From: Brachybacterium fresconis | Lineage (GTDB): Bacteria > Actinomycetota > Actinomycetes > Actinomycetales > Dermabacteraceae | Length of the DNA stretch: 64,000 nt | NCBI RefSeq assembly: GCF_017876515.1 | Contig: NZ_JAGIOC010000001.1 | Location: 2,232,001-2,296,000 of the forward strand | Direction of reading: 5' to 3' | Shown here: positions 8,686-15,713 of the stretch, piece by piece | Layout: every line of letters begins with the position of its first letter | Numbering within the stretch: position 1 is the first letter of the stretch | Notes under the pieces: generated by a model | Database searches by the model: none | Told to the model about the DNA's origin: nothing | Seen by the model: the letters and a program-made list of their open reading frames with translations, nothing else | Made by a program: the position numbers and the translations under genes

Positions 8686-9279
8686 TCAGATGGTGCGACG
8701 GCCCAGGAAGGCCCGGCCGAGCGTCATCTCGTCGGCGTAGTCGAGGTCGCCGCCGACGGGCAGGCCGGAGGCGAGGCGGGTCACGGTCAGCTCGAGCGGG
8801 CCCAGCAGACGCGAGAGGTAGGCGGCGGTGGCCTCCCCCTCGATGTTCGGATCCAGCGCCAGGATCACCTCGGTGGTCTCGCCGGAGCCGAGGCGGCTCA
8901 TCAGCTGGGTGATGCGCAGATCGTTGGGGCCGACGCCGCCGATCGGGTCGATCGCCCCGCCGAGCACGTGATAGCGGCCCTTGAACTCGCGGATCTTCTC
9001 GATCGCGACGATGTCCTTGGACTCCTCGACCACGCAGATGACCTCGTCGCTGCGGCGGGTGTCGGTGCAGATGCGGCACTTCTCGTCGGCCGAGACATTG
9101 CCGCAGACCTCGCAGAAGCGCACCGTGTCCTTGACGGTGACCAGCACGTCGGCGAGCCGGCGCACAGAGGATTCGTCGGCGTCCAGCAGATGGAATGCGA
9201 TCCGCTGCGCCGACTTGGGGCCGATGCCCGGCAGCTTGCCGAGCTCGTCGATGAGGTCCTGGACGATGCCTTCGTACAC
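8686..9279 (-). CDS. recR: Recombination mediator RecR
   Basis: 197 residues, normal length. It begins [31 protein letters not shown] (helix-hairpin-helix DNA-binding segment). A four-cysteine zinc finger follows (CEVCGN...CRIC), then a Toprim domain ([14 protein letters not shown], later [13 protein letters not shown]). With RecO and RecF the protein loads RecA at gapped DNA. I choose the GTG at 9279 because RecR proteins start with V/M-YEG; the upstream ATG at 9345 would add 22 unconserved residues. In many actinobacteria recR follows dnaX and ybaB; here dnaX is 6.4 kb away. Confidence 0.95.
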   Translation of the reverse strand: MYEGIVQDLIDELGKLPGIGPKSAQRIAFHLLDADESSVRRLADVLVTVKDTVRFCEVCGNVSADEKCRICTDTRRSDEVICVVEESKDIVAIEKIREFKGRYHVLGGAIDPIGGVGPNDLRITQLMSRLGSGETTEVILALDPNIEGEATAAYLSRLLGPLELTVTRLASGLPVGGDLDYADEMTLGRAFLGRRTI

Positions 9280-9481
9280 GGGGACAACTGTAGTTCCCGC
9301 GTCCGACGGGGGACGCCGGATCCGACGTGCCTCCGCGCACGTCACCGGTTCGGACTCTCCCGCTCCGCCGCTGCGGCGCCCCCTGCGACGGCGTCCGTCT
9401 CAGCCCTGAATAATATGTCCATCGTCGTGACGAACCCGGCTACCCTGAAGGAAGCACAGCCCGACCTCGACGAGGAGACCC

Positions 9482-10834
9482 ATGGTCCAGCTGCCTGACA
9501 CCCTGCTCGACGCCGTGCACGAGCGGGTGCTCAGCGGCATCGGCGACGCCCCTCAGCGCGAGGAGGTCGCCCGCCGCGTGGTCTCCTACCTGCGCAACAC
9601 CGCGGAGACCACCGTCAGCGCCGAGGCGGACGGGTCCACCTTCGTGATCACCGGGGACATCCCCGCCATGTGGCTGCGGGACTCCGCCGCCCAGCTGACA
9701 CCGCTGCTGCGCCTGGTGATCGCCGAGGTGGGGACCGAGGAGGACCGCGCGGTCCTGGTGGACCTGCTGGCCGGCCTGCTGCGTCGGCACTGGCAGTACC
9801 TCGTCATCGATCCGTACGCCAACGCGTTCAACCGCACCCCGGATGCCTCCCATTGGGACAGCGACGACACGGATCTCGATGATCCCTGGGCGTGGGAGCG
9901 CAAGTTCGAGCTGGATTCGCTCTCCTACGGCCCGGACCTGGCCTGGCGGCTCTGGCAAGCGACCGGGGACACCTCCTGGGCCGACGGGCAGTTCCTTCCC
10001 GCGGCCCGCGCGATCCTCGCCACGGTGGCCACCGAGCAGCATCACGAGGAGCGCTCGGGCTACTTCTTCCGCCGCACGGACTGCCCCGCCCAGGACACCC
10101 TGGTCCGGGACGGAAAGGGCTCGCTGACCGCGCCGAACGGCCTGGTCTGGTCCGGGTTCCGCCCCAGCGACGACGCCTGCGAGCTGGGGTACAACATCCC
10201 CGGCAATCATTTCCTGGCGCTGGCGCTGGACCGTCTGGGCGACCTGCTCGAGCACGTGGCGGGGGCGGGGGACGACGCCGACGACGCCCCGCAGCTCGCC
10301 GCCGAGGCGCGCCGGCTCGCCGCCGAGATCCGCGCGGCGCTGGAGCAGCACGGGCTGGTCGACGGGCCGGGCGGCGAACGGATCTGGGCGTACGAGGTGG
10401 ACGGGCTGGGCGGGCACGTCTTCCTCGACGACGCCAACGTGCCGAGCCTGCTGGGCCTGCCGTACCTGGAGTGCGTCGCCGCCGATGATCCGACCTATCT
10501 CGCCACCCGCGCCGCGGTGCTGTCGCCCCAGAACCCGTACTACTACGCGGGCTCGCAGCTGGCGGGGGTCGGCTCGCCACACACGCCGACGGACCACGTG
10601 TGGCCGATCGCGAAGAACGTCGAGGGGCTCACCAGCGATGACGCGGCGGAGAAGCGGGCCATCCTCGAGCAGCTGATCCGCACCGACGGCGGCACCGGGA
10701 TGATGCACGAGGGCGTCCACGTCGACGACCCGTCGGTCTTCACCCGCGCCTGGTTCTCCTGGTCCAACTCGATGTTCTGCGAGCTGGCCCTGGACCTGGC
10801 CGGGGTGCATCGCGAGGCCGCCGCGCGGGTCTGA
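9482..10834 (+). CDS. GH125 exo-alpha-1,6-mannosidase family protein
   Basis: 450 residues, the full length of glycoside hydrolase family 125 (formerly DUF1237). Recognisable blocks are FVITGDIPAMWLRDSAAQLTPLL near residue 55, YANAFNR, WERKFELDSLSYGP, LVWSGFRPSDDACELGYNIPGN, FLDDANVPSLLGLPYL and the end block HVWPIAKNVEGLTS. GH125 enzymes remove terminal alpha-1,6-mannose with inversion of configuration. There is no signal peptide, so it would act in the cytoplasm on imported mannosides. GAGGAG lies 8 nt upstream of the ATG, and a TAATAT box at 9411-9416 could be its -10. A link to the sugar importer at 0.7-4.1 kb is plausible but not shown. Confidence 0.9.
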   Translation: MVQLPDTLLDAVHERVLSGIGDAPQREEVARRVVSYLRNTAETTVSAEADGSTFVITGDIPAMWLRDSAAQLTPLLRLVIAEVGTEEDRAVLVDLLAGLLRRHWQYLVIDPYANAFNRTPDASHWDSDDTDLDDPWAWERKFELDSLSYGPDLAWRLWQATGDTSWADGQFLPAARAILATVATEQHHEERSGYFFRRTDCPAQDTLVRDGKGSLTAPNGLVWSGFRPSDDACELGYNIPGNHFLALALDRLGDLLEHVAGAGDDADDAPQLAAEARRLAAEIRAALEQHGLVDGPGGERIWAYEVDGLGGHVFLDDANVPSLLGLPYLECVAADDPTYLATRAAVLSPQNPYYYAGSQLAGVGSPHTPTDHVWPIAKNVEGLTSDDAAEKRAILEQLIRTDGGTGMMHEGVHVDDPSVFTRAWFSWSNSMFCELALDLAGVHREAAARV

Positions 10835-10978
10835 GGGTCCGCCGCAGTGGTCCGCGGCGCGGGCGGGCGTCCGCCGCGGTGGTCCCCGGCGCGGGCGGGC
10901 GTCCGCCGTGCGGGCCGGAGCGGGCCCCGACGGAGCGTCGAGTCCCCGCGGTGGCCTGGTCTGCCTCGGGCGCGGCGA

Positions 10979-11278
10979 TCAGCCCGGCAGCAGGGCGCGC
11001 AGCTCCTCGGCGCCGGGATTGCGCAGCACCCGCTCCCCCACCAGCACGGTCGGGGTGAGCTCATTGCCGTCGTTGAGCTCGCGCACCGCGGCATTCGCCG
11101 CTTCATCCCGGTGCACATCGACCCAGGTGATCGCCGGATGGTCCCGCAGCTCCTCGAGCAGCGCGAGGGAAAATTCGCAATCGGTCTTCCACAGCACGAC
11201 GGCGTGGTCGTCGGCGATCAGGGACCGGGCGACGTCCCATGTCGTGTGCGGGGTGTCCTGGGCGTCCGAAGCAGTCAT
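10979..11278 (-). CDS. Glutaredoxin/thioredoxin-like small protein
   Basis: 99 residues with a thioredoxin-fold pattern: strand AVVLWKTDCEF, a helix, then ELTPTVLVGERVLRNPGAEEL, where the TP dipeptide matches the cis-Pro that faces the active site in glutaredoxins and mycoredoxins. The active site is Cys34-Glu-Phe-Ser37, i.e. CxxS in place of CxxC, so at most a monothiol mechanism is possible. It is probably a cytoplasmic mycoredoxin relative. The 144 bp between it and the GH125 gene hold only a roughly 35-bp GC-rich direct repeat. Confidence 0.72.
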   Translation of the reverse strand: MTASDAQDTPHTTWDVARSLIADDHAVVLWKTDCEFSLALLEELRDHPAITWVDVHRDEAANAAVRELNDGNELTPTVLVGERVLRNPGAEELRALLPG

Positions 11279-11594
11279 GGCTCCATGCTACGCAGGCAGG
11301 GTCGCGGCGTGTTTCCCGACCATCCGGTTCCCGGCGTGGCTCCCGGTGAGTCGCTCCCCACCGTCGGGCCGACGTAGCCGCTCCGCGACCTGCGCCGCTC
11401 CACGGAGACGGACGCGGTCGTGATCGACGCTCCCAGCACCCAGCCGCTACGGTGCAGGGAGGAGCCCGGAGCGCGCTGCCCGTCGGCCCATCACGACTCG
11501 CGCAGTCGTCGGCATCGGGCGCGCAGGCCCGCCCGCCCCAGCAGGACCCCAGACACCGCCCAAGAGGGCCCGCCACAGCCTGAGAGGACATTCC
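11279..11594. other. 316-bp intergenic region
   Basis: No convincing gene on either strand. It separates divergently transcribed genes, so it should hold both promoters. A GCTACGGTG segment near 11446 is a possible -10 for the ferredoxin gene. I see no hairpin or repeat of note. Confidence 0.4.
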
Positions 11595-11918
11595 ATGAGC
11601 AGCATCGAGATCACTGTGATCGACCGCGAGGGCAACCGCGCCGAGGGCGTGCCGTGGGAGGACGACGAATCGCTGATGGAGTGCCTCGTCGCGAACAGCT
11701 ACCCGATCCTGGCCACCTGCGGCGGCAACGCGTCCTGCTCCACCTGCCACTCCTTCCTCGACCGGGCCACCTTCGAGAAGGCGGGCGAGATCCAGGAGGA
11801 CGAGGAGGACGTGCTGGACACGATCGAGGACGAGCGGGAGCCCACCTCCCGGCTGACGTGCCAGGTGGAATGGGACGAGGATCTGGCCGGCGCCGAGGTC
11901 ACCATCGGGCCGATGTAG
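11595..11918 (+). CDS. 2Fe-2S ferredoxin (adrenodoxin/putidaredoxin type)
   Basis: 107 residues. Cysteines 42, 48, 51 and 89 form the C-x5-C-x2-C...C ligand set of vertebrate-type [2Fe-2S] ferredoxins (ATCGGNASCSTCH and RLTCQV). The acidic region around residues 64-82 is the usual partner-docking surface. It would donate electrons to a cytochrome P450 or other oxygenase in the cytoplasm, but no such partner or ferredoxin reductase is adjacent. AGAGGAC lies upstream of the ATG. It is not the bacterial 4Fe-4S type, which has a different spacing. Confidence 0.92.
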   Translation: MSSIEITVIDREGNRAEGVPWEDDESLMECLVANSYPILATCGGNASCSTCHSFLDRATFEKAGEIQEDEEDVLDTIEDEREPTSRLTCQVEWDEDLAGAEVTIGPM

Positions 11919-12026
11919 GCTCACGGCCCGAGAGCCTGCTGGTCGGCCACTCGCCGGACGGGTACCGTCGGGCCGGGCCGTCCGCCATGCACGGCCCTTT
12001 CGCGACCCCGAACAGGAACCAGCACG

Positions 12027-12557
12027 ATGTCGTCGATGCCCCCTCCCTATGACACCGCGGAACCGGCCACCGCCTGCACCGTGACCGAGGCCCCCGAGGT
12101 CCCCACCGCGGTGGTGACCCGGCGCGACTTCCCGATGTACGACATGTCGACCCTGATGGACGGGACCTTCTCGCACCTCGTCTCCGCGCTGGAGGAGGTG
12201 GGCATCCGCCCGATCGGTCCGGCATTCGCCCTCCATCACCGTGCGCCGGTCTCGACCGCGGACGTCGAGGTGGGCTTCCCCGTGGACACCCCGCTGACCG
12301 AGCCGATCACCCTGCCCAGCGGGTACGACGTGACCGCGTCGGTCCTGCCGGCCGGCCGGGTGGCCTGGATCAGCCACGTCGGCGGCTACGGCGGGCTGGC
12401 GGAGAGCTGGGGTGCGTTCACCGAGGACGTCGGGGAGTCCGAGGAGCAGATGACCTACCCGTTCTGGGAGTTCTACGTGACCCCGCCGTCCCCGGACACG
12501 AATCCCGCGTCGCTGCGCACCGACCTGTTCAGCCTGCTCGAGCCGCGGGGGGACTGA
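12027..12557 (+). CDS. GyrI-like / effector-binding domain protein
   Basis: 176 residues resembling the stand-alone GyrI-like small-molecule-binding domain (two SHS2 modules). The pattern includes VVTRRDFPMYDMS, a central GPAFALHH strand, VEVGFPVDTPL, VAWISHVGGYGGLAESWGAF and a closing WEFYVTPPSPD. In regulators this domain follows an AraC or MerR DNA-binding part, which is absent here. Free-standing members bind hydrophobic or cationic ligands or inhibit gyrase. It lies 108 nt after the ferredoxin on the same strand and may be co-transcribed. The ligand is unknown. Confidence 0.82.
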   Translation: MSSMPPPYDTAEPATACTVTEAPEVPTAVVTRRDFPMYDMSTLMDGTFSHLVSALEEVGIRPIGPAFALHHRAPVSTADVEVGFPVDTPLTEPITLPSGYDVTASVLPAGRVAWISHVGGYGGLAESWGAFTEDVGESEEQMTYPFWEFYVTPPSPDTNPASLRTDLFSLLEPRGD

Positions 12558-12579
12558 CCCCTCGGGGGCGCCGAACGCC

Positions 12580-13200
12580 TCAGGGGCGCCGGACCCCCGG
12601 GAACCCGGTCCACTGCAGCTCCCGCGGCAGGTGGGACATGTCGTTGACCAGGACGATCGCCGGGTCACGGCCCTCGCGATGCTCGATCATGGTCAGCGCG
12701 GCATTGGCGCTGTTCAATCCGAGCCAGCGCGCCGGGGGCGCCGCGAGGGCGTCCCGGATCAGCCAGGCGATCTGGAACGCGTGGGTGATCAGCACCTCAT
12801 GGGTGTCGCGGGCGCCGACCTCCGCGCCGCGCCGGGCAAGGGATCGCGCGCCGAAGCGTTCGCTCAGGCGGCCGGCGAGGTCGTGCCCCGTGGCAGCCTC
12901 CTCGGCGTCGCAGCCGTCGAAGAGCGGGGCCCAGGAGGCGGAGAGCTCTTCGGCGGGCGGGACGTAGGGGACGTGGTCGATGAGCTCCTCGGCCTCGTCC
13001 ACGAGCACCGTCGCGGGCAGCTCCTGGGAGATCACCCGGGCGCTGTCGACCGCGCGCTTCAGGGGCGAGTGCCACACGACGTCGATGGGCAGCTGGGCGA
13101 GGCGGCGCCCCAGCAGGGAGGCCTGCGACCGACCGGTGTCGGTGAGCTGCCCGAACGCGTCGGCGTCACCGTGCCGCGCGAGATAGAGATACCTGGTCAT
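12580..13200 (-). CDS. Histidine phosphatase superfamily protein
   Basis: 206 residues. The N-terminal LARHGDAD carries the catalytic RHG histidine, SPLKRAVDSAR supplies the second Arg, and THAFQIAWLI the second His of the phosphoglycerate-mutase-like phosphatases. A GGAGGAT site precedes the ATG at 13200. That start overlaps the 3-prime end of the PEP-synthase-like gene by 4 nt (ATGA), so the two are translationally coupled and very probably act together. The substrate is unknown; small phosphorylated metabolites or phosphohistidine are options. Confidence 0.85.
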   Translation of the reverse strand: MTRYLYLARHGDADAFGQLTDTGRSQASLLGRRLAQLPIDVVWHSPLKRAVDSARVISQELPATVLVDEAEELIDHVPYVPPAEELSASWAPLFDGCDAEEAATGHDLAGRLSERFGARSLARRGAEVGARDTHEVLITHAFQIAWLIRDALAAPPARWLGLNSANAALTMIEHREGRDPAIVLVNDMSHLPRELQWTGFPGVRRP

Positions 13201-14585
13201 CGTGCGGATCCTCCCGGATCGAGGTCGAGGGTTCCGGTGGCGCCGTCGATCGTGATCGACTGCCCGTCGCGGAGCATCGACGTCGCGCCGGTGACCCCGA
13301 GGACGGCGGGGATGCGCTGCTCCCGCGCGATGATGGCGGCGTGCGACAGCGCCCCGCCGACCTCGGTCACGATACCGGCGGCCAGGCGCAGCAGCGGGGT
13401 CCAGGCCGGATCGGTCCAGGGGCAGATGAGCACGTCCCCGGCGCGCACCCGGGAGAAGTCCTCCGGACCCCGGACGATGCGCGCCGGGCCCGTGATGCAC
13501 CCTGCGCTGCCCGGGGTGCCCTGCAGGCCGTGCTCACCGTGCAGTTCCGACCCGCCCCGCAGTCCCCGCTCGCCGGACGGCCCGCGCTCGCCCGAGGGTC
13601 CGTGCTCGCCGGACGATCCGTGCTCGCCCGACGGTCCGTGCTCGTCGGACGGTCCGTGCTCATCCGGCAGCCCGCGCATCCCGGATGACGCAGGGCCTGC
13701 CGCCGCCGGAGGCAGCTCCGCGGTGATCGGACGGGCCTGGAGGATCTGGTATCCGTCGCCCGACAGAGCCCATTCGATGTCCTGGGGGCCGCCGAGAAGG
13801 GCGGCGACCTCCTGACCCAGCCGCGCGAGCTCGACCGCGCCCTCCGGCTCCAGAGAGGGCGCCGTCCGCTGGGCGGCGGGGACCTCGCGCGCGATGGTGT
13901 GCTCCCCGACGCGGTCGATGCGGCGTCGCTTGTCGGCGATCCGGGCGGTCACCGTCTCCGCGGAGGCGACCTCGTAGACGTCGGGGGTGACCTCGCCGCC
14001 GACGACGGCAGCTCCCAGCCCCCAGGACGCCTCGATCCGCGTGGTGCCGTCGGGTCGGGACGGCGTGAACAGGACCCCGGCGACCTCGGCGTCGACCAGG
14101 GGCTGGATGATCACGGCCATCGACGGGGACGCGGCGTCCGCGTCGGGCACGGCCGGGGCCGAGGGGTCCAGGGCCCGGGCGGAGGTCAGCGAGGCCCAGC
14201 AGCGACGGATCGCGTCGGCGATCGCATCCGCTCCCTGCACGCCGAGAACGGTGTCGTAGCGGCCGGCGGCGGAGGAGGCCACCGAGTCCTCCCCGCTCGC
14301 GGAGGAGCGCACGGCGACCGGGACGTCCGCGAGTGCGCCCAGGTCCTCGACCACCATCGCGCGCAGGTCCGCACGAGGCCCATCGCGCACCGGCCGCTCT
14401 CCGGCCGACTGCCCCCGCGAGCCCGGGACCGCGCCGACCGGGAACCTCGCGCCCTCGCGCCGCTGCATCACGAAGGGGACGACGCCCCCGTCGGGCACCG
14501 GCAGGCCCGCGCGCAGCAGGGCGCCGAGGGTCGCAGCCTTCGCCCCGCAGCTGCCCGGGGCGGCCTCCCGCAGAGGAACGAGCAT
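13197..14585 (-). CDS. Minimal PEP-synthase/rifampin-phosphotransferase-like protein
   Basis: 462 residues. The N-terminal ~290 form the pyruvate phosphate dikinase/PEP-synthase ATP-grasp domain (GAKAATLGALLRAGLPVPDG, VAVRSSASGED, AGVLFTPSRPDG, SWGLGAAVVGGEVTPD, ILQARPI). The C-terminal ~100 form the mobile phosphohistidine domain (GGALSHAAIIAREQRIPAVLG, with the phosphorylated His). Between them lie six imperfect hexapeptide repeats (EHGPSG-like). The large substrate-binding domain of rifampin phosphotransferases and the PEP-binding barrel of PEP synthase are both missing. It should autophosphorylate its His from ATP, but the acceptor is not encoded in it. The ATG at 14585 fits GAGG spacing better than the GTG three bases upstream. 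Confidence 0.85.
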   Translation of the reverse strand: MLVPLREAAPGSCGAKAATLGALLRAGLPVPDGGVVPFVMQRREGARFPVGAVPGSRGQSAGERPVRDGPRADLRAMVVEDLGALADVPVAVRSSASGEDSVASSAAGRYDTVLGVQGADAIADAIRRCWASLTSARALDPSAPAVPDADAASPSMAVIIQPLVDAEVAGVLFTPSRPDGTTRIEASWGLGAAVVGGEVTPDVYEVASAETVTARIADKRRRIDRVGEHTIAREVPAAQRTAPSLEPEGAVELARLGQEVAALLGGPQDIEWALSGDGYQILQARPITAELPPAAAGPASSGMRGLPDEHGPSDEHGPSGEHGSSGEHGPSGERGPSGERGLRGGSELHGEHGLQGTPGSAGCITGPARIVRGPEDFSRVRAGDVLICPWTDPAWTPLLRLAAGIVTEVGGALSHAAIIAREQRIPAVLGVTGATSMLRDGQSITIDGATGTLDLDPGGSAR

Positions 14586-14594
14586 CACGCAGCC

Positions 14595-14630
14595 TCAACT
14601 ATTTGTTGACAATGTTTCGTTGAGTATGCA
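14595..14630. promoter_or_regulatory. Divergent promoter/operator between the phosphotransferase and HTH genes
   Basis: TCAAC-5-GTTGA inverted repeat at 14595-14609 and a further GTTGA at 14619-14623. For the plus-strand gene, TTGTTG (14603) with 16 nt to TATGCA (14625) is a plausible promoter, giving a near-leaderless transcript. The low-GC 30 bp stand out locally and are a likely binding site for the adjacent HTH protein. Confidence 0.5.
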
Positions 14631-14640
14631 GGATCGGGCC

Positions 14641-15063
14641 ATGCCCCGCAAGAACGACGACGCTTCGCACCAGGATGATCCGGCCGGCGCACCGCCCCCG
14701 ATTCCCGGCGACCATCCCCAGGCGCGCCGAGAGCAGGCGGCGCGCGAGCCCCTGCTGCGACTCGGCGGGGAGGACCTGCCCGCTCCCCCGTGGCGCCCAG
14801 ATCGTGCGGCGGCCTCGGCGGTGGATCTCGCCCACCTCGCGCTGTGGAGGTCGCAGGAGGCCGCCCCGGAGGACCTGCTCAGCGCGCTGGCGCTGATGCC
14901 GTCGGCCCGTGCGGAGGTGGATGGGCTGGAGTCCGGCCTGCTGTTCACGGCGCGCGCCGCCGGTCTCACCTGGGCTCAGATCGCCGCCGCCATGGGGTTC
15001 AACTCGCCGCAGGCCTGCCAGCAGCACTTCACGCGCCTGGCCGCCCGCCGGGAGACCGGATGA
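14641..15063 (+). CDS. Small HTH DNA-binding protein
   Basis: 140 residues. The first ~50 are Asp/Pro-rich and probably disordered. The C-terminal ~40 form a clear helix-turn-helix (AAGLTWAQIAAAMGFNSPQAC, followed by a basic helix FTRLAARRE), similar to sigma-region-4-like and XRE-like regulators of actinobacteria. It is divergent from the phosphotransferase and probably controls the intergenic operator. Its stop overlaps the next gene's ATG (ATGA). An ATG at 14626 would add five residues; neither start has a strong ribosome-binding site, consistent with a short leader. Confidence 0.75.
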   Translation: MPRKNDDASHQDDPAGAPPPIPGDHPQARREQAAREPLLRLGGEDLPAPPWRPDRAAASAVDLAHLALWRSQEAAPEDLLSALALMPSARAEVDGLESGLLFTARAAGLTWAQIAAAMGFNSPQACQQHFTRLAARRETG

Positions 15064-15695
15064 TGAGCGCCGCCTCCTGCCCCGAGCTGCTCGTGCTGCA
15101 CGGTGTGCGCCTGCGCGGTTTCGCGGACACGCTCGAGGTGGCGGAGCGTTTCGGCCTGGATCCGTTCCGGACGGCGGATCGTCTCAGCGGCTACGAGCAG
15201 CGGGGGGCGGTCAGCTTCGCGCGGTTCGCCGACCTCGGAGGATGGTCGCTGACGGCGGCGGGACGCACGGAGAACGAACGGCTGCTCACCGTCGAGCTCG
15301 AGACCGTCGGCGGCAGGCAGGTGCTCCAGGAGGTGCACCACGAGTTCCTGCCGTGGAATGCGCGCCTGGTGGAGGCGTGCACCGCGTGGCAGCTGCGGCC
15401 GACCGACCAGGACCCGTTCGCGCAGAACGACCATGTAGATGCGGCATGGGACGAGCGGATCCTGGACGAGCTGACGAGCATCGAACGCGCCCTGGGTCCG
15501 ATCGCGGCCCGGCTGGGCGGCCTCCTCGAGCGCTTCGAGGGATACGACGTGAGGTTCTCGACGGCCCTGGAGCGGGCGCGGGAGGGTCAGCCGAGCTGGG
15601 TCGACGGCAGCGCGGTGGAATCCTGCCATCGGGTGTGGTTCGAGCTGCACGAGGACCTGGTGGCGACGCTCGGCATCGACCGATCCGCCGGCTGA
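15060..15695 (+). CDS. Uncharacterised protein coupled to the HTH gene
   Basis: 211 residues, function not recognised. Residues ~8-75 (LLVLHGVRLRGFADTLEVAERFG, then LSGYEQRGAVSFARFADLGGWSLTAAGR) look like a winged-helix domain of the kind that reads a helix-turn-helix followed by a wing ending in LTxxGR. Residues ~85-205 are predicted helical (LGPIAARLGGLLERFEGYD, ESCHRVWFELHEDLVATLG) and could be a dimerisation or ligand domain. The start overlaps the HTH gene stop by 4 nt. I infer a second regulator or a co-regulator of the divergent phosphotransferase/phosphatase pair. Confidence 0.7.
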   Translation: MMSAASCPELLVLHGVRLRGFADTLEVAERFGLDPFRTADRLSGYEQRGAVSFARFADLGGWSLTAAGRTENERLLTVELETVGGRQVLQEVHHEFLPWNARLVEACTAWQLRPTDQDPFAQNDHVDAAWDERILDELTSIERALGPIAARLGGLLERFEGYDVRFSTALERAREGQPSWVDGSAVESCHRVWFELHEDLVATLGIDRSAG

Positions 15696-15713
15696 GCTCG
15701 GTCACCGCGCGGT

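Noticed and set aside
13197..14585. Rifampin phosphotransferase proper
   Set aside because: The drug-binding central domain is replaced by a short repeat linker, so the full enzyme is not present; only the ATP-grasp and phosphohistidine domains are supported.
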